Source of the DNA: Vibrio pomeroyi
GTDB taxonomy: Bacteria > Pseudomonadota > Gammaproteobacteria > Enterobacterales > Vibrionaceae
NCBI RefSeq assembly: GCF_024347595.1
Contig: NZ_AP025506.1
Location: 1,550,001 to 1,614,000, forward strand
Direction of reading: 5' to 3'
DNA length: 64,000 nucleotides
Shown here: positions 35,287 to 44,516 of the stretch, piece by piece
Position numbering within the stretch: the first letter of the stretch is position 1
Layout of the letters: each line of letters opens with the position of its first letter
Notes under the pieces: model-generated
Told to the model about the DNA's origin: nothing
The model's database searches: none
Seen by the model: the letters and a program-made list of their open reading frames with translations, nothing else
Program-made: the position numbers and the translations under genes

Positions 35287-36587
35287 AACTGACTCATCAA
35301 GATTACTTCAAAATAGCGTTTCCATTTATTGTTTCTACAGTCACTCAACCTTTATTGGGTGCTGTGGATACTGCCGTTATTGGTAAGCTTGGCGTTGCTG
35401 AGCTTATTGGTGGTGTGGCGATTGGCGCTGTTATCATGAATACCCTGTATTGGTTATTCGGTTTTTTCCGCGTAAGCACAACAGGGCAAAGTGCGATTGC
35501 ATTGGGTAGAAACAACCATGCAGAGCAGGCAAGCAGTTTAATTCGACCTCTGTTACTCGCGCTATGTGTTGGCGTTATTTTTATCCTTCTGCAGTCATTG
35601 ATTTGGCAAGGTGCGGAATGGCTCATTGAGCCGGAAGCTGCGGTAGGTGCTAACGCCAAGATATACTTCGATATTATGATCTTTGGTGCGCCTTTTGTTC
35701 TGATTAACTACACCATCATTGGTTGGTTAATGGGGCAGGCGAAAGCTAAAGCGACCCTGTTTACGCAAGTGGTCGGTAATGTGCTGAACATCGTGCTCGA
35801 TATCGTGTTTGTTATGTATCTTGATATGGGGATTGCAGGTGTTGCCATTGCGACCTTAATCGCTCAGATCACCACGTTCGCTATCGGTCTCTATTTTGTC
35901 TTCCATACTTGTCAGTTTTCTCTGTGGGAACATGCACGCTCACTTAAAATCTCGTCTAAAGATTTTAAGGTCATCGTGTCATCGAATATGGACTTGCTAC
36001 TGCGTACGATTTGTATCCTTGTGTTCTTCAACATGATGGCACGTGTGGGATCTCAATTGGGTTCGGACGTACTTGCGACAAACGCAATCTTAATGCAAGT
36101 GACCTTTATCATTAGCTACATGTTCGATGGTATTGCGAATGCATCGAGCGTATTTGCGGGTAAAGCAGTAGGGCAGAAAAATCCAAGCTTGCTTGATAAT
36201 GTCATTAAGTTAAACACGCAGTGGACAACGGCATTCATTATCGTGATGACACTGCTTACCGTGATGTTTAAACATCAAGTGGCCATGATTTTTACGTCAT
36301 TGCCAGATCTGATCGAGATTTACTTATCGATGAGTCCGTGGTTATTGGTGTTCCCATTAGTAGCGGGCTACGGCTTAACCTTCTACGGTATTTTTACCGG
36401 AACGGGAACTACTCGCCCTGTGAGAAATTCGAGTTTCATTACGCTGGTGGTGTTCTTAGTCGTACAGTTTTTTGCTGTGCAGTCGTGGGGCAATCACGGT
36501 TTGTGGTTAGCATTTACGTTGTTTTATGTCGGGCGCTTTATCTTCCTTATTCCATTTATTGGGCAGGTAAAACGAAAGTGCTTCTAG
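35283..36587 (+). CDS. MATE-family efflux transporter
   Basis: A 434-residue membrane protein of the MATE (DinF/NorM) family with twelve hydrophobic segments. The opening KIAFPFIVSTVTQPLLGAVD and the first-repeat Asp in GAVDTAVIGKLG are typical, as is the symmetrical second half beginning near SSNMDLLLRTICILV. The start overlaps the upstream ATPase by ATGA, so it is co-translated with the importer. MATE proteins expel organic cations or siderophore-like compounds. In this setting it could export the metallophore that the importer recovers, though no biosynthesis gene is present here. Confidence 0.88.
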   Translation: MKLTHQDYFKIAFPFIVSTVTQPLLGAVDTAVIGKLGVAELIGGVAIGAVIMNTLYWLFGFFRVSTTGQSAIALGRNNHAEQASSLIRPLLLALCVGVIFILLQSLIWQGAEWLIEPEAAVGANAKIYFDIMIFGAPFVLINYTIIGWLMGQAKAKATLFTQVVGNVLNIVLDIVFVMYLDMGIAGVAIATLIAQITTFAIGLYFVFHTCQFSLWEHARSLKISSKDFKVIVSSNMDLLLRTICILVFFNMMARVGSQLGSDVLATNAILMQVTFIISYMFDGIANASSVFAGKAVGQKNPSLLDNVIKLNTQWTTAFIIVMTLLTVMFKHQVAMIFTSLPDLIEIYLSMSPWLLVFPLVAGYGLTFYGIFTGTGTTRPVRNSSFITLVVFLVVQFFAVQSWGNHGLWLAFTLFYVGRFIFLIPFIGQVKRKCF

Positions 36588-36621
36588 TGCATGTGTACTA
36601 GATAACCTTAGAGAACTACGT

Positions 36622-36654
36622 TGAAGTCAGCAATTTTATTGCTGACTTTTTTAT
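36622..36654 (+). terminator. Terminator of the Nik-like/MATE operon
   Basis: AAGTCAGCAA and TTGCTGACTT pair around a short AT loop and are followed by TTTTTTA. It lies 35 bases after the MATE stop. Confidence 0.85.
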
Positions 36655-36744
36655 TGAGCGTGTAAGCAAAGAATGACATCCTAATCAGCAACCAGAGCTT
36701 ATAAATCTGTCGTGTGACTTTTGTAAATTAGACAAGGAATCAAG

Positions 36745-37104
36745 GTGTTAAGATATATTCAGCGTCGAAGAATCAAAAAGGTAATCAAACTCCTGTCTGC
36801 AAAGATGGTTAAGAGTTACGGGAGTCGTGATTTCTTCTCTATTGGACAAGTCGAAACCAGTTCTAAGGAGCTGAGCAAGCGCCAACAACAAATTGCATTG
36901 GCTTTGTTTGCTGATCCACAAGACCTTGATGCTGAACTGGCACCCATCATTCAATTGTTGAGAAATGATATATCTAACGATTTCTTTGGTGGTGAAGGCT
37001 ACAACGCACGCGACGTTCTAAACCTTTTAGGTGGCAGTGGCTGGAAGGGCGGTCGCATGGACGATGACATGTCACATCGCATGGGCATGAATAGTCGCTA
37101 TTAG
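36745..37104 (+). CDS. DUF6559-like small protein
   Basis: A 119-residue cytosolic protein with a basic N-terminus (MLRYIQRRRIKKVIKLLSAK), a conserved-looking SYGSRDFFSIGQVETS and a Gly/Met-rich tail. I associate this pattern with DUF6559, common in vibrios; the function is unknown. The start is GTG at 36745 with AAGGA six bases upstream. It is a single gene closed by the terminator at 37161. Confidence 0.65.
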   Translation: MLRYIQRRRIKKVIKLLSAKMVKSYGSRDFFSIGQVETSSKELSKRQQQIALALFADPQDLDAELAPIIQLLRNDISNDFFGGEGYNARDVLNLLGGSGWKGGRMDDDMSHRMGMNSRY

Positions 37105-37160
37105 TTCGCTAATTACTATTTATCTAAGTACATCTTCTACTGTACATATAATGTATCTCC

Positions 37161-37193
37161 AAAAAGCGGCTTACTCATTAAGCCGCTTTTTTA
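37161..37193 (+). terminator. Terminator after the DUF6559-like gene
   Basis: AAAAAGCGGCTTA and TAAGCCGCTTTTTT form a long stem with a minimal loop and T-run. Confidence 0.9.
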
Positions 37194-37454
37194 TTCACTT
37201 TGAATATTGTTTCCTCAATCAAGATAGAATACTGAGATCCAATAATTCGAAGCAACATCATCTATCGACAACGCATTTCTATGAGTTGTGTGACTCTGAT
37301 TCCTATCAATATAAAACCCGCTGTTATTGATAAAATTGACGTATATATTTTTCGTTGTTCTTTAAGCAAAAACTATAAACCCTCGAACTGCAATATTGAT
37401 TGGTTGTTGACCAGTTTGTCTTGTGTGCAGGGTAAAATAATAGAGAGTGGGAAA

Positions 37455-38957
37455 GTGACAACAATAAATAATAATCTTCTAAAAGTAGCAGTAGGTATGG
37501 CTATGCTATCGAGTGTGCCGTCAGTGGCAAACGCTCATGGTTGGTCTGAATTTCCAAGCGCGCGTCAGAACACGTGTTATGAGCAAGGCGGGATTTGGTC
37601 GGGTACACCACCAAATGCGGCATGTGCTCAAGCGAAAGATATTTCTGGCTCGTACCCGTTTGTTCAACGTAACGAATACGCAAAAAATATTCAGGATTTC
37701 AACAACATCAACGCAGTGAAAGCAGCGATTCCTGATGGCACGCTATGTTATGCCAACGATTCGCAAAAGCGCGGTATGGGTGCGCCTCATACTGGTTGGA
37801 CTCGTACCGAGCTAAGTACAGGCACGTTTGAATATGTATTCAATGCGACTGCGCCACACAATCCTTCATTCTGGGAGTTCTACCTAACGAAACCTAATGC
37901 AGACTTGAGCAAAGGCCTAGCGTGGGGTGACTTAGATCTTATTCAAGAAGTGGGTAATGTTCCTGTAAGCGGTGGCAAATACCGTATTAACGTGACGATT
38001 CCATCTGACCGTTCTGGTGACGCAATCCTATATGTACGTTGGCAACGTAACGATGCCGCGGGTGAAGGCTTCTACAACTGTTCAGACATCACTATTTCAG
38101 GTGGCACAACACCTCCACCTGAGCCTACACCACAACCTGATCTAGTACGTGGCGACCTGTTCGTATCTGACCAGTTTGGTACACCAGAAATTGGCGACAC
38201 AGTTAAGTACGACATCATCAACAAGTATGGTGAAATCGCACGTAGCTTCGACATCGTAATTGATGCGAGCAACGTGAACGATTGGGCTCGTCTGCTAGCT
38301 TCTGAAATCAACGGTTGGCACGAAGAGTTTAAAGACGGTGCGATCTTCATCGGTGACTGGCATGCCGAAATGGAACACTACATGTACTTCCAAAACGATC
38401 CGTCACGCAACTTCTTTAACTCAAAAGATAGCCGTGCTTCAGGTCAGTTAACGCTGATTGAAGGTGGCGACGGCGGTGTTGAGCCATTAAAAGGGGACAT
38501 CTACGAACTAGTGAAGAGTGACAATGTCGTTAATGCTGGTGACAAAGTTGTGATTGCAACGAGCGAAGCAGCAAACTTAACACAGACTCAAGGTTCTGCC
38601 GTTAGCATTCAAAACAACGGAACAGCTTCAATTGTTGTCGATACGACTGCGATTACAGCGAACGAAACTCTGTCGTTCATTGCTAGCTCAATTGAAAGCG
38701 AGAGTGTTGAAACCTTCACGTTCGAAGTGATTGCTGATGACGGTGGCGTAACACCAGACCCAGATCCAACGCCGGATCCAGATCCGACACCTGACCCAGA
38801 CCTAGGTACGTGGGACTCGTCTAAGGTTTACCTTGGTGGTGAAATCGTGACTTACTCTAACCAGTCATGGAAAGCACAATGGTGGGTTCAGGGCGGTGAA
38901 AACCCTAAGACGACATACGACAACGACAAATGGGGCGTTTGGCGTCCAGCTAACTAG
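37455..38957 (+). CDS. Secreted AA10 lytic polysaccharide monooxygenase with chitin-binding module (GbpA-like)
   Basis: A 500-residue secreted copper enzyme that oxidatively cleaves chitin. The start is GTG 37455: it gives a clean 27-residue signal peptide ending SVANA, so that His28 becomes the N-terminal copper-ligating residue (HGWSEFPSARQN). The second copper His is in GAPHTGW near residue 112. Modules are AA10 (28-216), a Pro/Thr linker, a GbpA-like middle domain (229-335), a beta domain (344-430), a PDPDPT linker and a CBM5/12-like chitin-binding module (450-500, KAQWWVQGGENP). An upstream ATG (37281) would bury the signal peptide. It resembles colonisation factor GbpA but has a different middle. 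Confidence 0.88.
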   Translation: MTTINNNLLKVAVGMAMLSSVPSVANAHGWSEFPSARQNTCYEQGGIWSGTPPNAACAQAKDISGSYPFVQRNEYAKNIQDFNNINAVKAAIPDGTLCYANDSQKRGMGAPHTGWTRTELSTGTFEYVFNATAPHNPSFWEFYLTKPNADLSKGLAWGDLDLIQEVGNVPVSGGKYRINVTIPSDRSGDAILYVRWQRNDAAGEGFYNCSDITISGGTTPPPEPTPQPDLVRGDLFVSDQFGTPEIGDTVKYDIINKYGEIARSFDIVIDASNVNDWARLLASEINGWHEEFKDGAIFIGDWHAEMEHYMYFQNDPSRNFFNSKDSRASGQLTLIEGGDGGVEPLKGDIYELVKSDNVVNAGDKVVIATSEAANLTQTQGSAVSIQNNGTASIVVDTTAITANETLSFIASSIESESVETFTFEVIADDGGVTPDPDPTPDPDPTPDPDLGTWDSSKVYLGGEIVTYSNQSWKAQWWVQGGENPKTTYDNDKWGVWRPAN

Positions 38958-39008
38958 TCTTTGTTTTAAAGATACTAATTAGCTTAGTCAAAACTACACA
39001 GTAACATC

Positions 39009-39041
39009 AGCACCATGCTTTATAAGTGTGGTGCTTTTTTG
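39009..39041 (+). terminator. Terminator after the LPMO gene
   Basis: AGCACCA and TGTGGTGCT pair (AGCACC/GGTGCT core) around an AT-rich loop, followed by TTTTTT. Confidence 0.75.
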
Positions 39042-39247
39042 TGGGGTATAAGTAAAGCATGATGCGATATCGCCATGAAAATAATAGTACTGGGTCGACT
39101 GTGAAGTGAATTGTGTTTATCTTTATTAGTTCAAGTCTGACTAAAGAGTACATTGGGTTAACGGCTGGTTTTTTTCGATGTTCCCATTTACTACTCCATC
39201 GAGTGTATCCAAGCCTCAGCTTTTGCGTTTTTTAATGTGTTAGCGAA

Positions 39248-39481
39248 TTATTCCAGAATAAGGTTTTCTTTAATCTCATCGTTAAGATATCCCTGACCAA
39301 AATCTGGTGTCATGAATTCGAAGAAGGAGGAGTCTAGAAATCTGGTTTCTAGATAACTCGATTCTAGATAATGGACATCTAAGTGATCAGCACTCGCGTA
39401 GGTGGGAATTGCGGAAAACAAAACGATACTGATCGCTGCAGCGATGTTAATGACTTTGTTGCGTTGAGGAGTCATTTTCAT
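39248..39481 (-). CDS. Small secreted protein with five-residue repeats
   Basis: A 77-residue protein with a signal peptide (about residues 1-31, ASA cleavage). The mature part reads as consecutive five-residue units of the form x-Y/F-L-E/D-S/T: HYLES, SYLET, RFLDS, SFFEF, encoded by imperfect TTCTAGATA DNA repeats. GAGGG lies eight bases before the ATG. It is leftward and follows the outer-membrane barrel gene by about 60 bases, so the two may be co-transcribed. No family is recognised; a short pentapeptide-type coil is one possible reading. Confidence 0.5.
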   Translation of the reverse strand: MKMTPQRNKVINIAAAISIVLFSAIPTYASADHLDVHYLESSYLETRFLDSSFFEFMTPDFGQGYLNDEIKENLILE

Positions 39482-39540
39482 AGTAGTGCCCTCGAAAGGT
39501 GGGCAAATCCATCTGCCTATGAGAATTGAATCTGAGATGT

Positions 39541-40260
39541 TTAGAAGTCGTAAGACAAACCAAGCGTAATGATATTGTCGTTGTCGATCGGGCCCATCGA
39601 TTGGCCGTTCAAGTAAAGGTCACCTTCGTTGGTATTGAAGTAGGTGTATTTCACGTAGGGTGTCCAGTCGTCGATGCTCTTAGAGAGAATAACTTCGTGT
39701 TCATTGGTACGGTAATCGCCTTGATGAAAATAGACATTGTTACCGTCATGGGTAAACCCGCCATTGGATCCATCACTGTTTTCGTGAGTGTATTGGTAAG
39801 CTAAATCCCAACCGGCGAGTGAGTACCCCGCACCGGCGATGAACTTATTGGTGTTGATCGTGGTGTCGCTTATATTTTCGAGTACTTGCCCTGACTGGTT
39901 ATATCCCAATCCACTGAATACATTGAAGTTGTCGTTCACTTGATAATCAATAATACCTTCGATTAATAACTCTTCACCGTTGTCCCATTTACCAAGCTCA
40001 CCGTATAGGTTGAACGTGAAAGACTCGCTGATGTGAAAGTCGTGCCCGTAACCCGCTGCCAGCCAACCCTGGTCATCAAAACCTATATAGACTTGTCCAT
40101 TTTCTGAGGTATCGATTAATGCGCCAGCTTCTGTGGTGTAGACACCGTTATCTGCAGCATTAGAGGCAACGTTTTGTTCGATGTAAACTTGAGTTGAGGT
40201 CGCAAACGCTGCGCTGCTGAGTAATGTAAGTGGTAGAGCAATAAGGTTAAGCTTTTTCAT
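39541..40260 (-). CDS. Outer-membrane beta-barrel protein, possibly KdgM/NanC-type porin
   Basis: A 239-residue exported protein (signal peptide 1-20, SAAFA) consisting of alternating amphipathic strands and ending in the aromatic LGLSYDF, the outer-membrane insertion signal. Its length fits the 12-stranded KdgM/NanC group of acidic oligosaccharide porins, but I see no diagnostic residue. It is leftward, next to a LysR gene that lies upstream on the same strand. A role in substrate entry for the adjacent hydrolase cluster is speculative. Confidence 0.6.
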   Translation of the reverse strand: MKKLNLIALPLTLLSSAAFATSTQVYIEQNVASNAADNGVYTTEAGALIDTSENGQVYIGFDDQGWLAAGYGHDFHISESFTFNLYGELGKWDNGEELLIEGIIDYQVNDNFNVFSGLGYNQSGQVLENISDTTINTNKFIAGAGYSLAGWDLAYQYTHENSDGSNGGFTHDGNNVYFHQGDYRTNEHEVILSKSIDDWTPYVKYTYFNTNEGDLYLNGQSMGPIDNDNIITLGLSYDF

Positions 40261-40358
40261 GGATTCTCCAGTGTCGTTCTATTGAATTAACTTGCTAGAG
40301 AGTATGTAGTTAAACTGAATTTATATTAATAGGGTCAACTTTAGTTAAAACCTCAGTT

Positions 40359-41198
40359 TCATTTATGTTTCCTTAAGGCTGATTTGATTGCTTCGCGGGT
40401 TTTGATGTGCTGTTCGTCGTTAGCGTAACGGCGGTGATAGAGCATTCGAAACGTGATCGGTCTTAATTTGATGGGGATAGGGTGAACGCGTAAGCCAAGC
40501 GCTGGTGCGAGCATTTCCGCAAAAGAGCGAGTAGAAGCGGCGATATAATCTGTCGTGCTTGCCAAAATCAGCATGCTTGAAATTGAGCTGGTTTCAATTC
40601 TGACTTTTCGCGGCTCGATATCGTTCTCTGATAAAAACTCGACCGTGTTCATGTTTGCGCGTTTGATCTTGAGCGCAATATGTTCCTCTTGGAAATACTC
40701 TTCTTTACTCAGTGTCTCACCAATTCGAGGGTGGTTGATTCGAGTCAGACACACGGGTTCCTCATCGACGATGGTTTCTTCAATCAATGAGTGTTTCTTA
40801 CTTGAAAGTACATCAATGACGATATCCACTTTTTGTGCAGTAAGCGCATCAAACAGTTCTTCTTCTTCGAGCGGCGCTTCCGTGAAGCTTACGCCTTCTA
40901 CCTGACTAACGAAATGAAGCAAGCTCTCTGTGCAATAAACCTTAAGGTCATTTTTTTGCTGCTCAACCGTTCCAATGATGTTCAATGGGTCTTCTATCTT
41001 GTTAGCGAGTGATACCGCTGCTCCAGTGGGTGCGATACCTCGTCCTTCTCTCACAAATAAAGCCTTGCCCACGACACCTTCGAGTCTCTTAATCGCCGCG
41101 CTTACCGCGGGTTGAGAAATATCGAGCTGCTCTGATGCCACGGTGATAGAGCTGTGTTTGTAAACGGCCAAAAATGTCGTCAGTAGATTAAGGTCCAA
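40359..41198 (-). CDS. LysR-family transcriptional regulator
   Basis: A 279-residue LysR regulator: the winged helix covers SITVASEQLDISQPAVSAAI (near residues 17-36), and a co-inducer domain follows from about 88. It is divergent from the metallo-beta-lactamase-fold gene with a 193-base gap, and upstream of the barrel gene on its own strand. It probably controls one or both. The effector is unknown. Confidence 0.88.
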   Translation of the reverse strand: MDLNLLTTFLAVYKHSSITVASEQLDISQPAVSAAIKRLEGVVGKALFVREGRGIAPTGAAVSLANKIEDPLNIIGTVEQQKNDLKVYCTESLLHFVSQVEGVSFTEAPLEEEELFDALTAQKVDIVIDVLSSKKHSLIEETIVDEEPVCLTRINHPRIGETLSKEEYFQEEHIALKIKRANMNTVEFLSENDIEPRKVRIETSSISSMLILASTTDYIAASTRSFAEMLAPALGLRVHPIPIKLRPITFRMLYHRRYANDEQHIKTREAIKSALRKHK

Positions 41199-41391
41199 AT
41201 TCAGTTCCCTCTATTCCTATTGCCACTCCTCCAAATCATGGTGGAGTCTTTATTAACTCATAAATGAAATGGAGGTTTTAAGTAAAGTTTACACTATATA
41301 TCAAGGTTCTGTTTATTAATAAACTTGTTTGCATCGGAGTGAGGAAGGAACTTCATTCATTTAATAAATACTCAGACCGATAGGTGAAACT

Positions 41392-43017
41392 ATGAGAACT
41401 TTCGCAAAATTATCAATCATATCTACAGCAATGATCATTACGACAACCGCTTTTGCTGCTGACCCAATGATGCAATACAACACCAAGCAGACTAACTCTG
41501 ATATTCAAAAACTTGAGAAATTTGAATATCACGAGGGTGAAACCCTTGAAGAGTATCTGAGCAACCAACCTAAGGGGAACTTGTACTCTTCAGAAGAAGA
41601 GGTGCTTTCTGTGTTAATGGGCGGTGTAAATAATGGTGACTATCGCAAAGAAACCAATTCAGGTTGGAAAGAAGGCCTAATGTTTGAGGGCATTGCACCT
41701 TATGGCGATCACATGGTGTCGGGCGCAAACTGGTTCCCACGCACTGAAGAAGTTCAACCGGATGAAATGCGTGTCACGTTCATGGGAACATCACCAATGA
41801 TTCGCCCGGGGCAGGCAAACACCTCGATATACGTAGAATTGGGTAACGGCTCTAACTTTGTCTTTGATTTAGGTGAAGGCTCTATTGCGAACTACGTAGC
41901 GGCGGGTGTCGCGATGAATGAGCTCGACCATATCTTCATTACTCACTTACACGTAGACCATTACGGCTCGTTACCTTACCTGTATCAATTTGGTGGTTGG
42001 AATGGTCGCTGGGAAAAGCCGCTTAACATTTATGGCCCGAGTGGTGCGACTCCAGAATATGGCACTCGTCATATGATTGAAGGCATGCAGCAAATGTTGA
42101 ACTGGCACACCGATGCATTTGATGTGTTCCCATCAGGCAACGACATAGTGGTACACGAGTTTGATTTCCGCGACGACGGTGGCGTTATCTATGACCAAGA
42201 CAATGTGGAAGTGATTCACTGGCGACGCAGTCACGCAAAAGATGGCGCGTCTGGTTACCGCTTGAATTGGACTCAAGATGACGGTCGAGTGCTTTCGTTT
42301 GTTTGGACAGGAGACGGTCGCCCAACCGAGTTGGATTTGAAATACGCAAAAGGCGCAGACTTGTTCATTACTGAACTGCAAACCGAAACGTTTGGTGTGT
42401 CTTCGATTATTCAAGGTGTGCCGCCATTCTTAGCACGTTACACCGTTGATACTCACCATACACCAGCGTACGCGGCGGGTTATGTGGCGAATGAAGTACA
42501 ACCGCGCTTGTTCATGACAACGCACATGACATTCGACCCATATCTCAATGAGGAAACCGTTGCTGAGGTTCGCCACCATTGGCAAGGGCCTTACCACTTC
42601 GGTGCGCCAGATGGCATTGTCGTTAACATGACTAAAGATAATGCGTGGGTTCGTGAAGGTATTTTACCTGATTTCCCGAATGCGCGAGCGCCACAATTTG
42701 ATATGGCAGATGGGTCTGACTTTAGAATCCCGTTGCCGAAAAACAGCCGTGAAGACATACAAGAACAAGAGATTCGTGATTTAGAGTTGGATCCAAAACT
42801 GTACTACCCAGAAGGCTACCACCCAGAGCTGTTAACAGAGTGGCCAGTCGACCGTGACATCGTGATCCCAGCTGAACAAGTACCAGAAGCAATGAAGCAA
42901 GGTATGAACACCAAGCAAGAATACATGGATAGAGTGCGTGCTCACCACAATCTTGAGCGCAAGTCGGTAAGTCGTCCAACTGAGCCTGGTGAAGGAGCAG
43001 GAACCGATAACAAATAG
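41392..43017 (+). CDS. Exported metallo-beta-lactamase-fold hydrolase, GntH-like
   Basis: A 541-residue protein with a signal peptide (residues 1-22, TAFA). The metal site motif THLHVDHYG lies near residue 186, and further ligands are likely in WTGDGRP and the TTHMTF segment. The arrangement is like that of proteins annotated as guanitoxin-type GntH MBL-fold hydrolases, which are common in proteobacteria that do not make guanitoxin. It is periplasmic, divergent from a LysR regulator, and followed by two more exported proteins. The substrate is unknown; the name reflects family only. Confidence 0.75.
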   Translation: MRTFAKLSIISTAMIITTTAFAADPMMQYNTKQTNSDIQKLEKFEYHEGETLEEYLSNQPKGNLYSSEEEVLSVLMGGVNNGDYRKETNSGWKEGLMFEGIAPYGDHMVSGANWFPRTEEVQPDEMRVTFMGTSPMIRPGQANTSIYVELGNGSNFVFDLGEGSIANYVAAGVAMNELDHIFITHLHVDHYGSLPYLYQFGGWNGRWEKPLNIYGPSGATPEYGTRHMIEGMQQMLNWHTDAFDVFPSGNDIVVHEFDFRDDGGVIYDQDNVEVIHWRRSHAKDGASGYRLNWTQDDGRVLSFVWTGDGRPTELDLKYAKGADLFITELQTETFGVSSIIQGVPPFLARYTVDTHHTPAYAAGYVANEVQPRLFMTTHMTFDPYLNEETVAEVRHHWQGPYHFGAPDGIVVNMTKDNAWVREGILPDFPNARAPQFDMADGSDFRIPLPKNSREDIQEQEIRDLELDPKLYYPEGYHPELLTEWPVDRDIVIPAEQVPEAMKQGMNTKQEYMDRVRAHHNLERKSVSRPTEPGEGAGTDNK

Positions 43018-43142
43018 GGTATTTGCAGTGAGGGCTGATATTGCCCTCACATCCTAAAAAGTTAGGTAAACAAACCCATTCTCTTACTCAATCATAAAGC
43101 TATTGCTTACAACTTCTTTGCTTAGAATATCTGGAGTTCATT

Positions 43143-43658
43143 ATGAAAAAATCAATTTTAGCGGTCGTTATCCTTTCTTTAGTGGCAGGGTCTGTTTTCG
43201 CTAACGGACAGTCAAATGCTCACAACTATCAACCTGGTGCGACGAATAACTCAGAACGATTAGCGGACATTGATCCTAACTACGAACTGACCTTACCTTC
43301 AGAAAAAGAAGGCTACACCATGTACGATAACCAATACATGTCAGATGGCGGCACCTACACAACGTACGTCAAACCGAACCCTTCCGATGCAATGCATGTT
43401 GCCGATGAAGGCTCACTAAAAATAACGCACGGTGAAGGTGGAGGCATTATGACGGAATACACAATAAAGGATGGCCAACACGCCTTTTCTGTTATGTGTG
43501 GATATACCTCGGGTCCTTCATTCTGGGCTGATGGAAAACCAGCGAAGGTATGTCAAGAGGCGCAAGCATTAGCGGTTGCCTTGGAAACAAAAGGGGAATG
43601 GGAGATGAAGCAGATGGCTTACACTAGCGCGCCAGCAAGAATCGTGGTTGATAAGTGA
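43143..43658 (+). CDS. Exported protein of unknown function
   Basis: A 171-residue protein with a signal peptide (1-20, SVFA). It has two cysteines (MCGYTSGPSFW near 119 and KVCQEAQ near 136) likely joined by a disulfide in the periplasm. The central part is Gly-rich (HGEGGG). It follows the MBL-fold gene by 125 bases and shares its orientation. No family is recognised. Confidence 0.65.
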   Translation: MKKSILAVVILSLVAGSVFANGQSNAHNYQPGATNNSERLADIDPNYELTLPSEKEGYTMYDNQYMSDGGTYTTYVKPNPSDAMHVADEGSLKITHGEGGGIMTEYTIKDGQHAFSVMCGYTSGPSFWADGKPAKVCQEAQALAVALETKGEWEMKQMAYTSAPARIVVDK

Positions 43659-43836
43659 TTCTTGTCTTCAGAACGCTTGTTATATCGAGCCTCGTTATCT
43701 AATCATATTGATTATTTGTCGTGAGATGAAGAGGCGCTCAGGCTGAAATATTCCTGATGTTCCCATCCGCTCATCTCACCAGAAGTTAAGCCAAACAACT
43801 AATCAAATTGTTCGCTCAAATTTAGAAGGTCTATCC

Positions 43837-44346
43837 ATGAATAACACTATTAAATTATTGGCTATCGCATGTGTTTTACTTACTCCAATGCTTGTCTCGG
43901 CTGCCGAACATAATCACAGTCACAATCATTTCAACCCTGCACTAGAACAACTTGGTGATGACATTATTGGTCTAACCGTGTGCTACAAAAATGGTTATCT
44001 CTCTGATGAAAACCAAGAACCTGCTTTCATGAACCTTATCAACCACGCCAATGTGGAAGGAGAGGAGTTAGGGATGTTCTACATGGACAAGTTGGGCCCT
44101 AAAGCCGAGCAAATCATGAGTGATGATGAGGCTCGCCGTTTATGGACTGAAGATTATTGTGTTGATTTGACTGATACCTATTTGGACTCAGACAAGTTAG
44201 CTCAAAGAGCAAATGAACATCAAGGTCATTCCCACGGACACGATCATGGGCATTACCATAATCATGACCACCATGGACATGGCGATTTGACACCAGAGGT
44301 GCTTGAGCAAGATATCGAACGAGGGCGTTTACTCAGTATCAACTAA
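43837..44346 (+). CDS. Exported His-rich, probable metal-binding protein
   Basis: A 169-residue periplasmic protein (signal peptide 1-22, VSA). The mature N-terminus is AEHNHSHNHF, and a second cluster near 130-149 is HQGHSHGHDHGHYHNHDHH. The two His clusters flank a helical domain with two cysteines (TVCYKNGY, DYCVDLT). Such tracts bind Zn, Ni or Cu. The position after an exported metallohydrolase suggests a metal buffer or chaperone for it. That role is inference. Confidence 0.65.
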   Translation: MNNTIKLLAIACVLLTPMLVSAAEHNHSHNHFNPALEQLGDDIIGLTVCYKNGYLSDENQEPAFMNLINHANVEGEELGMFYMDKLGPKAEQIMSDDEARRLWTEDYCVDLTDTYLDSDKLAQRANEHQGHSHGHDHGHYHNHDHHGHGDLTPEVLEQDIERGRLLSIN

Positions 44347-44516
44347 GCAAAGTAAAATAAGTGTACTTACTTTGTTAGCTCTTGGCACAAAATGGTAAGA
44401 CTCGAATCGAGTGAGTGACTAGAATTATCTCAAACGAAACAAGTGAGCTAAGACGTATTCTGGTCACTTTATCTAATTCGAATGGATGCTTTAAAAACTC
44501 GAAAGAGGATTAATTA

